DNA of 22,485 bases. It comes from an uncultured Acetatifactor sp. Lineage in GTDB: Bacteria > Bacillota > Clostridia > Lachnospirales > Lachnospiraceae. Below the pieces are notes generated by a model. It worked only from the letters and a program-made list of their open reading frames with translations. It had not been told where the DNA came from and did no database searches. Shown here piece after piece: positions 7,810-14,716 of the stretch (position 1 is its first letter; each line of letters starts with the position of its first letter). The position numbers and the translations under genes are program-made. Location: the NCBI GenBank assembly GCA_910585805.1, contig CAJUFB010000062.1, positions 1 to 22,485 on the forward strand. Reading direction: 5' to 3'.

Positions 7810-7941
7810 GGCGGCCTCCGGCAGTGGGGATTCTCTTTTATTATATGCTGTCACAGTGCAGAGGTTACGGTTTAAACAAAAATTCAATCTGAATGGAAAC
7901 ATAAATATTTCCGGTTATCCTGTTCTATTCAGGAGGTTTCG

Positions 7942-7954
7942 GTGATATAATCAC
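7942..7954. promoter_or_regulatory. Extended -10 promoter with palindrome for the small secreted peptide
   Basis: TGATATAAT (7943-7951) is an extended -10 box (TGnTATAAT). The -35 region 17 bases upstream is poor (TTCTAT). The -10 lies inside a perfect palindrome GTGAT-ATA-ATCAC (7942-7954), a possible operator. A further inverted repeat, CAGGAC/GTCCTG, lies at 7960-7989 in the expected leader. Confidence 0.5.
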
Positions 7955-8020
7955 AATCACAGGACGCAATGGTGCAGAGATGTGTCCTGCATGAAGTTTA
8001 TTACAAAGGAGACATATATA

Positions 8021-8254
8021 ATGGGAATGAAGTTTAGAAACAGAATGAAAAAGATTCTGACAGAGGCGCTGGTGGCAGGTCTGCTCCTGGTGCCGGCAGC
8101 GCTGCCTTACACAGGGGCTGCGGAGGGAAGTCTGCCGGCAGAGGGGACGGTTGGGAATGAGCACCCTGGAAATGGCAATGAGGGCGAGGATGAAGGGATT
8201 ATGCCCTGTGGGGATTTGATGGACGAAGAAGAAAATATGATCATTTATGAATGA
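8021..8254 (+). CDS. Small secreted acidic peptide precursor
   Basis: A 77-residue precursor with a clear Sec signal peptide: basic n-region (MGMKFRNRMKK), hydrophobic core ILTEALVAGLLLVPAAL, and a likely cleavage site near residues 31-35 (TGAAE). The predicted mature part of about 42 residues is Gly/Glu/Asp-rich and acidic, with one Cys (IMPCGDLMDEEE) and the C-terminus ENMIIYE. ATG 8021 has a strong AAAGGAG (8005-8011) nine bases upstream, so the longer frame from 7982 is unlikely. It converges on the large regulator, whose 3' end is 26 bp away. Small exported peptides next to HTH/TPR-type receptors are often signalling pheromones, so that role is proposed. No homologue is recognised. Confidence 0.65.
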   Translation: MGMKFRNRMKKILTEALVAGLLLVPAALPYTGAAEGSLPAEGTVGNEHPGNGNEGEDEGIMPCGDLMDEEENMIIYE

Positions 8255-8280
8255 AAAACCTAATCCGCCAGTTATGTTGG

Positions 8281-10191
8281 CTAATATTTCAATTCAATGG
8301 TGAAATCATCAGAAAGGTATTGTTTTAAGGCAGAAGCGTTTGTGGAGCGTTCTGTTAATATACTGATAGCATATGCCTGTATTGCAGTCATATGTGTTTC
8401 TTCGAAGCGGGAGCTTTCTCCCAGAGCCTGACAATAAAAAAACAGGAACATGCCGTAGCTGTTAATATGGTATTTCATAATTGAAATATCAAAGGAACCG
8501 GGGAGCGCAACGGTTTCCTGATAGAATTTTAACATGTACAGGCTACGGCTGTACATATATCCGGTGACAGGCAGAAATTTAGACTGCATCAGAACATCAG
8601 GCCTGGTTTTTTGGACATATGCCAGTATTTGCAGGAAATACAGAGAACTTAGATGAGAGTTTTTCGTATGCCTGTATTCGTGGGCAATATTATTGAGGAT
8701 GGATAATTCCTCGCAAGTCAGTCGGTAACTGCAGATTTGGTGTATGTCAAAGCCAGGCAGGGTAAGGCTCAGGGCTTTCGTCAGGCGCTGAAGTCTTTCA
8801 TCAGCGGAATTTGATTGAAAAGCAGTGTTAATAAGATACTTCTGGTAGTATAAAGTATCGTTTTTGTCAATCAGGTTTTCTATTTTAGTATTGTAATTTT
8901 TTTTAAATATTTCTTTTGGCATGGTTCGATGATGTGTCGCTTTAAAATACGAATCATAAAATTCAGCATCCTTCCGATTTCCCCAATAAGGAAAAATTTT
9001 ACCGGATTGCCCCAATCGCTCAAGCAACGCAGCTACAAGAGCGACATCCGGCTGCAACATATTATTCTCTATTTTGGAAAGCTTGGATTTACTGCACAAT
9101 CCATGGCAGAGAACCTGTTGGCTGACCTTCTGTTCCAGACGCAGGTCCTGTATCAGATTGCCCAGAGTATAGGGGCTATCTGTAGTCGCTTCATAGAGCC
9201 CATCGGTTACCTGGACAGATTCCTGAAAGTTTTTCGACGGATAATGAATCAGGGGAAGAGTTGGAAACTCTTTCATACTGCCTGTAATCCGGTAATCGGT
9301 TTTTGTCATGAGAAATTCTCGGCAAAGTGTGGCGTAACAGCTCTCGATTGCCTGGGCAGAATAAAAAGCTGCCTTAATATGAGTGTCTGCCTGGCTGTAA
9401 TTCTTCAAATACTGGCAGCATAATCCGGTGAGGAATGTCAGTTCAATTAACGGAGCATCATAGGTATTTACAGCAGATTTTTTACGGTTGAAGTCAGCCA
9501 GTTCCAATGCAGTTCCATAATCCCCGGTGCCAATCAGATATTTGACATAAACAATGGAAGTGTCTACCTGCATTCGCTCCTTTTCGACGAGAGCAAAAGT
9601 GCTGCCTGTCAGGCAGTGATCCAGTTGTTCGCAGATTTTGCGGCAAAGTGACGGCATATTGATATAAAGTGCTTCCTGGGCAATGCATGTCAGAAGCTGG
9701 ATTTCATTCTGGGACAGAAGGCATTCAGGGAAATCTGCAAGGTCAATACCCGGTCTGGTTATATGCAGCGCGTCCAGAAGGGTATCGTAATTTAGCTGGT
9801 GGGAGCAGCATCCGGACAGGAACTGAAGCCTGCAGTGGAGCAACAGCCATTCCTGGTAATACAGCCTGTTGTCAGCCCAGTTTTTTTCTTCCAGTTTGTT
9901 AAGTTCGGCGTAGGCGGCCTGCAGCTGCCAGGCATCCAGATAGAGACGGGCACGTTTCAGTCCATAGAAGCATTCGAATCCGTCCCGGCTGTTGAAGACA
10001 GGAAAACGCCCGTACTGTGCGCCAGCGCGTTCCATCAGCGCCTGAAAGGTGACATGGCTGACGTTTTCCGTACCATTCTCAATGCGTGAAAGTGCTTGCG
10101 GGGTACAGATGCCTTCGGAGAGTTGTTCCTGAGTGAGCCCGGCTTTTAATCGGGCTTCTCTGACGAGCAGGTTGGCGTTATGTATTGGCAT
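8281..10191 (-). CDS. Double HTH/helical-repeat transcriptional regulator, RRNPP-like
   Basis: A 636-residue cytoplasmic regulator. Residues about 8-62 form an XRE-type HTH (LVREARLKAGLTQEQLSEG then TPQALSRIENG), followed by a long all-alpha region of TPR-like pairs. A second HTH appears at about residues 345-400 (LIQDLRLEQKVSQQVLCHG then SKSKLSKIENN), followed by another alpha region. The halves align with each other beyond the HTH: GRFPVFNSRDGFECF with GKIFPYWGNRKDAEFY, and ALHITRPGIDLADF with ALSLTLPGFDIHQI. HTH plus C-terminal TPR is the architecture of Rgg/PlcR/ComR-type peptide receptors, but those have one HTH. ATG 10189-10191 is preceded by AAGGAG nine bases upstream. It diverges from the ABC transporter at 10678 and converges on the small peptide gene. 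Confidence 0.8.
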   Translation of the reverse strand: MPIHNANLLVREARLKAGLTQEQLSEGICTPQALSRIENGTENVSHVTFQALMERAGAQYGRFPVFNSRDGFECFYGLKRARLYLDAWQLQAAYAELNKLEEKNWADNRLYYQEWLLLHCRLQFLSGCCSHQLNYDTLLDALHITRPGIDLADFPECLLSQNEIQLLTCIAQEALYINMPSLCRKICEQLDHCLTGSTFALVEKERMQVDTSIVYVKYLIGTGDYGTALELADFNRKKSAVNTYDAPLIELTFLTGLCCQYLKNYSQADTHIKAAFYSAQAIESCYATLCREFLMTKTDYRITGSMKEFPTLPLIHYPSKNFQESVQVTDGLYEATTDSPYTLGNLIQDLRLEQKVSQQVLCHGLCSKSKLSKIENNMLQPDVALVAALLERLGQSGKIFPYWGNRKDAEFYDSYFKATHHRTMPKEIFKKNYNTKIENLIDKNDTLYYQKYLINTAFQSNSADERLQRLTKALSLTLPGFDIHQICSYRLTCEELSILNNIAHEYRHTKNSHLSSLYFLQILAYVQKTRPDVLMQSKFLPVTGYMYSRSLYMLKFYQETVALPGSFDISIMKYHINSYGMFLFFYCQALGESSRFEETHMTAIQAYAISILTERSTNASALKQYLSDDFTIELKY

Positions 10192-10258
10192 GGGGAGTTT
10201 CTCCTTGGTATGTTTTAGGTTTCAGGAATAATTAAGTAAGATTTATTATCTGTAATTA

Positions 10259-10287
10259 ATTATATTATGGCAAAGTACAAAATGCAA
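10259..10287 (-). promoter_or_regulatory. Promoter of the double-HTH regulator
   Basis: On the minus strand, TTGCAT (complement of 10282-10287), a 17-base spacer, then a perfect TATAAT (complement of 10259-10264). The start codon is about 68 bases further on. The surrounding sequence is very AT-rich and contains a TAATTAATTA palindrome. Confidence 0.65.
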
Positions 10288-10353
10288 GGACTTAACTTAA
10301 ATGGAAATAAAAAAAATTCGGTTCAGTTAGTGGGAAAGGGAAGGGGGGAGTAC

Positions 10354-10359
10354 TATAAT
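10354..10359 (+). promoter_or_regulatory. Possible activator-dependent promoter in the divergent region
   Basis: A perfect TATAAT at 10354-10359 on the plus strand is preceded by a G-rich spacer (about 10332-10350) with no recognisable -35 box. Promoters with a good -10 but no -35 often need an activator. It would drive a transcript through the short ORF at 10462. An inverted repeat, GTTGCAC/GTGCAAC, at 10375-10425 follows. Confidence 0.35.
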
Positions 10360-10461
10360 ATATTTAGTTTCAAGGTTGCACACGCATGTTGCATATCAGC
10401 AGCGTTACATGGGAATGGTGCAACGTTTGGAACAAAATAAACAGAGAAAAGAGAAGCGAAG

Positions 10462-10582
10462 ATGAAAGTAATCAGAAAACCTCTTGAGAAGAAGGACATG
10501 GAATTGTATTCCTGAAAAATATTTTCTTGATAAGTATGTAGAGAGATTATATGAGGAGGAAAAGGGGGTTCACAATTTTTGA
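10462..10582 (+). pseudogene. Short ORF split by an apparent +1 frameshift upstream of the ABC transporter
   Basis: ATG 10462 encodes the 17-residue MKVIRKPLEKKDMELYS, which stops at TGA 10513-10515. In the +1 frame the sequence continues without a break from CCT 10511 as PEKYFLDKYVERLYEEEKG and four more residues to a TGA at 10580-10582. Both parts look coding (charged, amphipathic), which suggests one protein of about 40 residues broken by a single extra base, or recoded at TCC-TGA. The ribosome binding site (GAGAAGCGAAG) is weak. It lies 95 bp upstream of the ABC transporter gene. No family is recognised. If intact by recoding, it could be a small exported or regulatory peptide. The coding assignment itself is uncertain. 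Confidence 0.35.
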
Positions 10583-10611
10583 TGATGTTTTTGAACTCAA
10601 GCACTGCTTTA

Positions 10612-10640
10612 TTGCCTTTTCCTGGATATGATGCTATACT
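10612..10640 (+). promoter_or_regulatory. Promoter of the ABC half-transporter
   Basis: TTGCCT (10612-10617), a 17-base spacer, then TATACT (10635-10640) with the extended -10 dinucleotide TG at 10632-10633. The transcript would start near 10647, about 30 bases before the start codon. Confidence 0.65.
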
Positions 10641-10677
10641 GAAATACAAAGATTTACAGTGAAGAGGAGACTGAATT

Positions 10678-12396
10678 ATGAAAAAAATATCTCAAATAGC
10701 GGTCATTAACTTTCCGTTTTTCTATACCCTGGAACGGATAGTTATGAAACTCATGGGCTTTGGGCTGATGTTAGTGCCCGCCTTCATTACGCGATATCTG
10801 ATGGACAGCAGAATAGAACAGGGCGAGAAAATTCCTTTGTACTGGTTCGGTATAGCAATTGTCGTGACAGCGGCGATACACTTATTCAATTTTTACTTCA
10901 TGCACTATCGGTCCCAGATGTTTACGAACCAGCGGGCATCAGACTTCAACAGTGTGATAGCGCGTAAGATTGCCAGCAGCCGTATGCCGGAGTATGAGGC
11001 CGAGCCAAAAAGCAAGATATATAATATCATGAATTCAGATATTGCGTCCATATATACCTTGAGTAATTATATTGTTGGTGTTCCGGTGAACATTATAAAG
11101 GCAATTATGGTCATGTGGCTGTTGTTTGACGCGCATTACGGATTTGCCCTGATAGTGTTGGTGATGGCGCCCCTGTATGCTCTCTCCAGCTATACCAATC
11201 AGGGACAGCGAAAGAAACTGATGGAAGAAGAGAGGAAGGCGGCGGACATATGGTTGGAAGGGGTTGAGGTCATGATTAACAGTAAGGTAAGCATAGGTCT
11301 CAACAGAGCTTTTCCGTACATATTAGAGCGCTCGGAAAGGGAGAAAGATGCCTTTTACAGAGCCAGGAACCGACAGCATTTTTATCTGCTGATTACGTTG
11401 GAACTGCCAAGGATGATTAGTACCCTGTCGCTTCTTTTGATTTTGATAGTTGGGGGAAATATGGTGGTCGGAGGGTGGCTTACCTTGGGTACACTGGTGT
11501 TTGTTACACAGCTGATTGGGTATGAATTTGAGTCTCTGGCAGAGCTTGCTTCTCTGCAGGCGAATTTTCTGAATGAACTGCCGATCTTCCAGCGGGGGAA
11601 AGATTTTGTGGCGCTTCCGGACGGGGATAGTGCGCCGGCGGCGAAAACGGGAGGAAGACAGGACATGGAAGACGGGCATCCTGCGGCGGGAAAAGGAAAT
11701 CATGCAGAAGAAGGGAACCTTATGCCAAAAAAATCGGAAAATGGACAGGGACACGGGCAGGCAGCAGGTGATGCAGGCATAATCAGCCTGAAAGATGCCG
11801 GTATCCTGCGGCCTGACGGTAGCAGGCTGATTCAAATAGACGACTTTTTCGTCGAAGGACCGGGGCTGATTCTCATCAGAGGGGAAAACGGATGCGGCAA
11901 ATCCACACTGTTCAATATCCTTTCCGGTGTATTTTCAGAGAAACAATTGGAGACAGGAGAGGGCGGAAGCTGTGAAATTTCATCCATGTACAGGGACAGT
12001 CTGGGGTATCTGTTTTACCCAAACTTTATTTTTGCCGGAACGGTGAAGGAAAATGTTCTCTATGGGCGGGATATCCCTGAACGGGAATTCGAAAGAGTCC
12101 ATAAACTGCTGAATTTGCCGCCTGCCGATAAAGAGGTCAGGATAAGGCCGGAAAATCTGTCGCTGGGGGAGAAGCAGAAAATCTATTTGGCAAGACTGTT
12201 GTTAGGTGATTATAAGTGCATCTTACTGGATGAGCCTGGCAGCAATCTGGACGACAGGACAGAGGAGAATCTGATTCAGGCGCTGGGTGAGATGAAGTGC
12301 GGCAGGCTTCTGTTGGTAATCAGCCATAATGACCGATATGACAGGATAGCGGACAGGATTTATACGGTAAAGGATGGAAGTATGGCGGCAGATTAA
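10678..12396 (+). CDS. ABC half-transporter (membrane domain fused to ATPase), likely exporter
   Basis: A 572-residue type I exporter-like half-transporter. Residues about 15-300 form the membrane domain, with hydrophobic segments near 20-40, 55-80, 135-175 and 240-285. Residues about 320-375 are an unusual hydrophilic linker rich in G, K, E and H. The ATPase domain spans about 378-572, with Walker A GENGCGKST (402-410), signature LSLGEKQ (about 493-499), Walker B CILLDEPG and H-loop VISHND. At the Q-loop position (SLGYLFYPNFIFAGTVKEN) the expected glutamine is not evident. ATG 10678 follows GAGGAG at 10664-10669. It would act as a homodimer or with an unlinked partner. It diverges from the double-HTH regulator, which is likely to control it; export of the nearby peptide is a reasonable guess. 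Substrate unknown. Confidence 0.85.
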   Translation: MKKISQIAVINFPFFYTLERIVMKLMGFGLMLVPAFITRYLMDSRIEQGEKIPLYWFGIAIVVTAAIHLFNFYFMHYRSQMFTNQRASDFNSVIARKIASSRMPEYEAEPKSKIYNIMNSDIASIYTLSNYIVGVPVNIIKAIMVMWLLFDAHYGFALIVLVMAPLYALSSYTNQGQRKKLMEEERKAADIWLEGVEVMINSKVSIGLNRAFPYILERSEREKDAFYRARNRQHFYLLITLELPRMISTLSLLLILIVGGNMVVGGWLTLGTLVFVTQLIGYEFESLAELASLQANFLNELPIFQRGKDFVALPDGDSAPAAKTGGRQDMEDGHPAAGKGNHAEEGNLMPKKSENGQGHGQAAGDAGIISLKDAGILRPDGSRLIQIDDFFVEGPGLILIRGENGCGKSTLFNILSGVFSEKQLETGEGGSCEISSMYRDSLGYLFYPNFIFAGTVKENVLYGRDIPEREFERVHKLLNLPPADKEVRIRPENLSLGEKQKIYLARLLLGDYKCILLDEPGSNLDDRTEENLIQALGEMKCGRLLLVISHNDRYDRIADRIYTVKDGSMAAD

Positions 12397-12543
12397 AAAT
12401 TGAAAATAGGACAGTTCGGTTTTTACAGATCGTATTTCGTTTCTCAAGGTTTGCATTTCATTTTTTATCGGCTGTATTTCTGCTTTCAATTTCACATCTA
12501 ACAACTGTGAAATTGAAAGCAGATCGTCATTTGTCAATGCCAT
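12223..12543 (-). pseudogene. Truncated coiled-coil protein gene (MALTNDD type)
   Basis: The minus-strand frame starts at ATG 12541-12543 with MALTNDDLLSISQLLDVKL, the N-terminus of a small coiled-coil protein family I associate with Lachnospiraceae genomes (function unknown; members normally continue as a coiled coil for 100 or more residues). GGAGGG (complement of 12554-12559) is a strong ribosome binding site and a good promoter lies upstream. Only about 49 residues (12397-12543) look like the family. The frame then runs on antisense into the 3' end of the ABC gene to a stop at 12223, producing an unrelated tail. The 3' part of the gene appears to be deleted. The family assignment is from memory of the N-terminal pattern. 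Confidence 0.55.
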
Positions 12544-12722
12544 AATGAGACACCCTCCTTTCAAAGACTGTATCCATCATACCACAAATAGAAAGCGCTG
12601 TCATTGCTTAATTTCAGAATTTCCAAAGTTTCGACAGATTTCGGTTTTCGATTGGCCGGACCATGACGGGATGAAAGACAGGATTTATACGGTGAGGGAC
12701 AGCGTATGGCTGCGGATTCCTG
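12352..12722. repeat. Imperfect direct repeats of the ABC gene's 3' end flanking the truncated gene
   Basis: GACAGGATTTATACGGT occurs at 12352-12368 (end of the ABC gene) and again at 12677-12693, exactly 325 bp apart. Similarity continues on both sides: GACCGATATGACAGGATAG against GACCATGACGGGATGAAAG upstream, and AGTATGGCGGCAGATT against GCGTATGGCTGCGGATT downstream. The second copy encodes a degraded version (DRIYTVRD) of the ABC C-terminus (DRIYTVKD). The truncated coiled-coil gene and its promoter lie between the copies. Confidence 0.7.
12576..12604 (-). promoter_or_regulatory. Promoter of the truncated coiled-coil gene
   Basis: On the minus strand, ATGACA (complement of 12599-12604), a 17-base spacer, then TATGAT (complement of 12576-12581), about 33 bases before the start codon. 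Confidence 0.6.
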
Positions 12723-12732
12723 CAAAAAGAGA

Positions 12733-12761
12733 TTGACATATGCCGAATGATTTCATACAAT
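12733..12761 (+). promoter_or_regulatory. Strong promoter of the ABC transporter pair
   Basis: A perfect TTGACA (12733-12738), a 17-base spacer, then TACAAT (12756-12761). Transcription would start near 12768, immediately before a terminator-like hairpin. Confidence 0.8.
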
Positions 12762-12775
12762 AATCATGTTGGAGA

Positions 12776-12797
12776 AGCCCTTCTTGCGAGGGTTTTT
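12776..12797 (+). terminator. Attenuator-like hairpin in the leader of the ABC pair
   Basis: CCCTT (12778-12782) can pair with GAGGG (12788-12792, with one G-U pair) and is followed directly by TTTTT. It lies only about 10 bases after the predicted transcription start and before the first ABC gene (start 12850). It would therefore stop most transcripts of the downstream operon unless read through, as in attenuated resistance operons. The stem is short, so the strength is uncertain. A 13-codon frame, MLEKPFLRGFLCA (12766-12807), overlaps the hairpin, but its ATG coincides with the predicted transcription start, so its translation is doubtful. Confidence 0.5.
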
Positions 12798-12849
12798 ATG
12801 TGCGTAGACGAAAAAAGCGGGAGATAAATAAACCAGAGAGGTAACTGAC

Positions 12850-14715
12850 ATGAGAAAGCTGATGAAGTATCTAAGCGGCTACAGGAAAGAGTCCGTCCTT
12901 GCGCCGCTATTTAAGCTGCTGGAAGCCTTTTTCGAGCTGCTGGTGCCGTTGGTGATGGCCAGCATTATCGACAGAGGCATCAATGTGAACGGTACAGGGG
13001 GAGCGGATACAGGGCATATCTGGCGGATGGGTTTGTGCCTGCTGGCGCTGGCAGTGGTGGGGCTGGTGTCTTCCATTACGGCACAGTTTTTTGCGGCCAA
13101 GGCGGCGGTGGGATTTTCCGCGGGTCTGCGGCAGGCGCTGTTTGACCATATCCAGGGGCTGGATTTTACTAATATTGACAAGGCGGGAACATCCACCATG
13201 ATTACCCGCATGACCAGTGACGTGAACCAGATCCAGTCCGGCGTGAACCTGGTGCTGCGCCTGTTCCTGCGCTCGCCGATTATCGTATTCGGCGCCATGA
13301 TCATGGCTTTTACCATTGATGTGAAAAGCGCGCTGGTGTTTGTAGTGGCGATTCCGCTGCTGGCCGTGGTGGTTTTCGGCATCATGGTGTGGACCATGCC
13401 GCTGTACAAGAAGGTACAGGCGAACCTGGATAAGGTTCTGGGAGTCACCAGAGAAAACCTTACAGGTGTCCGGGTCATCCGGGCTTTCCACCAGGAGGAA
13501 GTGGAGGAGGGACGCTTCCGCGGATTCACCGGGGCTTTGGCGGACAGTCAGATATTCGTGGGAAAAATCAGTGCGGTGATGAATCCCGTGACTTATGTGA
13601 TCGTGAACGGAGCCATTATTTTCCTGATATATATCGGAGCCGTCCAGGTCAACGTGGGGAACCTGTCTCAGGGCGAAGTGGTGGCCATTATCAACTATAT
13701 GTCCCAGATTCTGGTGGAACTGGTGAAGCTGGCGAACCTGATTATTACAGTGACCAAGGCACTTGCCTGCGCAGACCGTGTGGCAGGTGTGTTCGAGATT
13801 CGGAACGAAAGCCGGACCAGCGCGGCACAGCCTGGATTATCCGGCGAAGGAAAACAACCGGTGCAGACTGAAAATGTCACCGGCGAGGCAATACCTTTCC
13901 TGCAGTTTGACCATGTTTCCCTGACCTATGCGGGAGCCGGGGCCGAGACTCTGCATGACATTGATTTTACGGTAAACAAAGGCGAGACCGTGGGCATCAT
14001 TGGCGGCACCGGCTCCGGCAAGACTTCACTGGTGAACCTGATTCCCGGTTTTTACCCTGTGACAGGGGGGCACTTACGCCTTGAGGGCAGAGATATCCGG
14101 CAGATGCCGGAGGAAGAACTGCGGAGCCGCGTGGGCATGGTGCCTCAGAAGGCGGTATTGTTCAAGGGAACCATCCGCAGCAACCTGCAGTGGGGTAAGC
14201 CTGATGCCACGGAGGCGGAGATGTGGCAGGCCATTGACACGGCTCAGGCCAGGGAAGTGGTAGAAGGGAAGAAGGACATTCCCGGGAAGAAGGACATTCC
14301 CGGGAAGAAGGGCGGGCTGGATACGGAAATCGCCCAGAACGGTAAGAACCTGTCCGGGGGCCAGAGACAGCGCCTGACCATCGCCAGAGCCCTGGTGCGC
14401 AAGCCTCAGATTCTGATACTGGATGACAGTGCGTCCGCTCTGGATTACGCTACAGATGCCAGGCTGCGAACGGCAATCCGTCAGCTGGAGGGCGGAACCA
14501 CTACTTTTATCGTCTCCCAGAGGGCTTCTTCCATCCGCCATGCGGACAAGATTGTGGTGCTTGACGACGGTGAGGTGGCGGGTATCGGAACCCATGATGA
14601 ACTGCTTCGGAATTGTGACGTGTACAGGGAAATCTATTTTTCACAGTACCCGGAAGAACGGCTGAAGGCGGCGAAAACGGGAAGCGGAAGCAATGCGGCA
14701 AGGGAGGGTGTTTGA
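12850..14715 (+). CDS. Heterodimeric multidrug-type ABC transporter, subunit A (degenerate ATPase site; BmrC/YheI-like)
   Basis: A 621-residue half-transporter: a six-helix membrane domain (about 1-310), a linker, then an ATPase domain (about 350-590). Walker A is GGTGSGKTS, signature LSGGQRQRL, Walker B ILILDDSASALD and the switch segment VSQRASS. Asp replaces the catalytic Glu after Walker B, and Gln replaces the switch His. These are the marks of the non-catalytic half of heterodimers such as BmrC/BmrD, LmrC/LmrD and TM287/TM288. An in-frame 18-bp tandem repeat (14266-14311) inserts GKKDIPGKKDIPGKK just before the LSGGQ helix. Start ATG 12850 follows GAGAGG. It is cotranscribed with subunit B, whose start is one base after this gene's stop. 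Predicted to export hydrophobic compounds; the substrate is unknown. Confidence 0.92.
   Translation: MRKLMKYLSGYRKESVLAPLFKLLEAFFELLVPLVMASIIDRGINVNGTGGADTGHIWRMGLCLLALAVVGLVSSITAQFFAAKAAVGFSAGLRQALFDHIQGLDFTNIDKAGTSTMITRMTSDVNQIQSGVNLVLRLFLRSPIIVFGAMIMAFTIDVKSALVFVVAIPLLAVVVFGIMVWTMPLYKKVQANLDKVLGVTRENLTGVRVIRAFHQEEVEEGRFRGFTGALADSQIFVGKISAVMNPVTYVIVNGAIIFLIYIGAVQVNVGNLSQGEVVAIINYMSQILVELVKLANLIITVTKALACADRVAGVFEIRNESRTSAAQPGLSGEGKQPVQTENVTGEAIPFLQFDHVSLTYAGAGAETLHDIDFTVNKGETVGIIGGTGSGKTSLVNLIPGFYPVTGGHLRLEGRDIRQMPEEELRSRVGMVPQKAVLFKGTIRSNLQWGKPDATEAEMWQAIDTAQAREVVEGKKDIPGKKDIPGKKGGLDTEIAQNGKNLSGGQRQRLTIARALVRKPQILILDDSASALDYATDARLRTAIRQLEGGTTTFIVSQRASSIRHADKIVVLDDGEVAGIGTHDELLRNCDVYREIYFSQYPEERLKAAKTGSGSNAAREGV
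14266..14311 (+). repeat. 18-bp in-frame tandem repeat inside the ATPase domain
   Basis: GGGAAGAAGGACATTCCC occurs at 14266-14283 and 14284-14301, followed by a partial third copy GGGAAGAAGG at 14302-14311. Each unit is itself a partial palindrome (GGGAA/TTCCC) and encodes GKKDIP in frame. Perfect identity suggests recent slippage. Confidence 0.9.
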
Positions 14716-14716
14716 T

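Noticed and set aside
10353..10649. A 98-codon minus-strand frame in the divergent region
   Set aside because: No ribosome binding site, it spans the predicted plus-strand promoters, and the sequence resembles no protein family.
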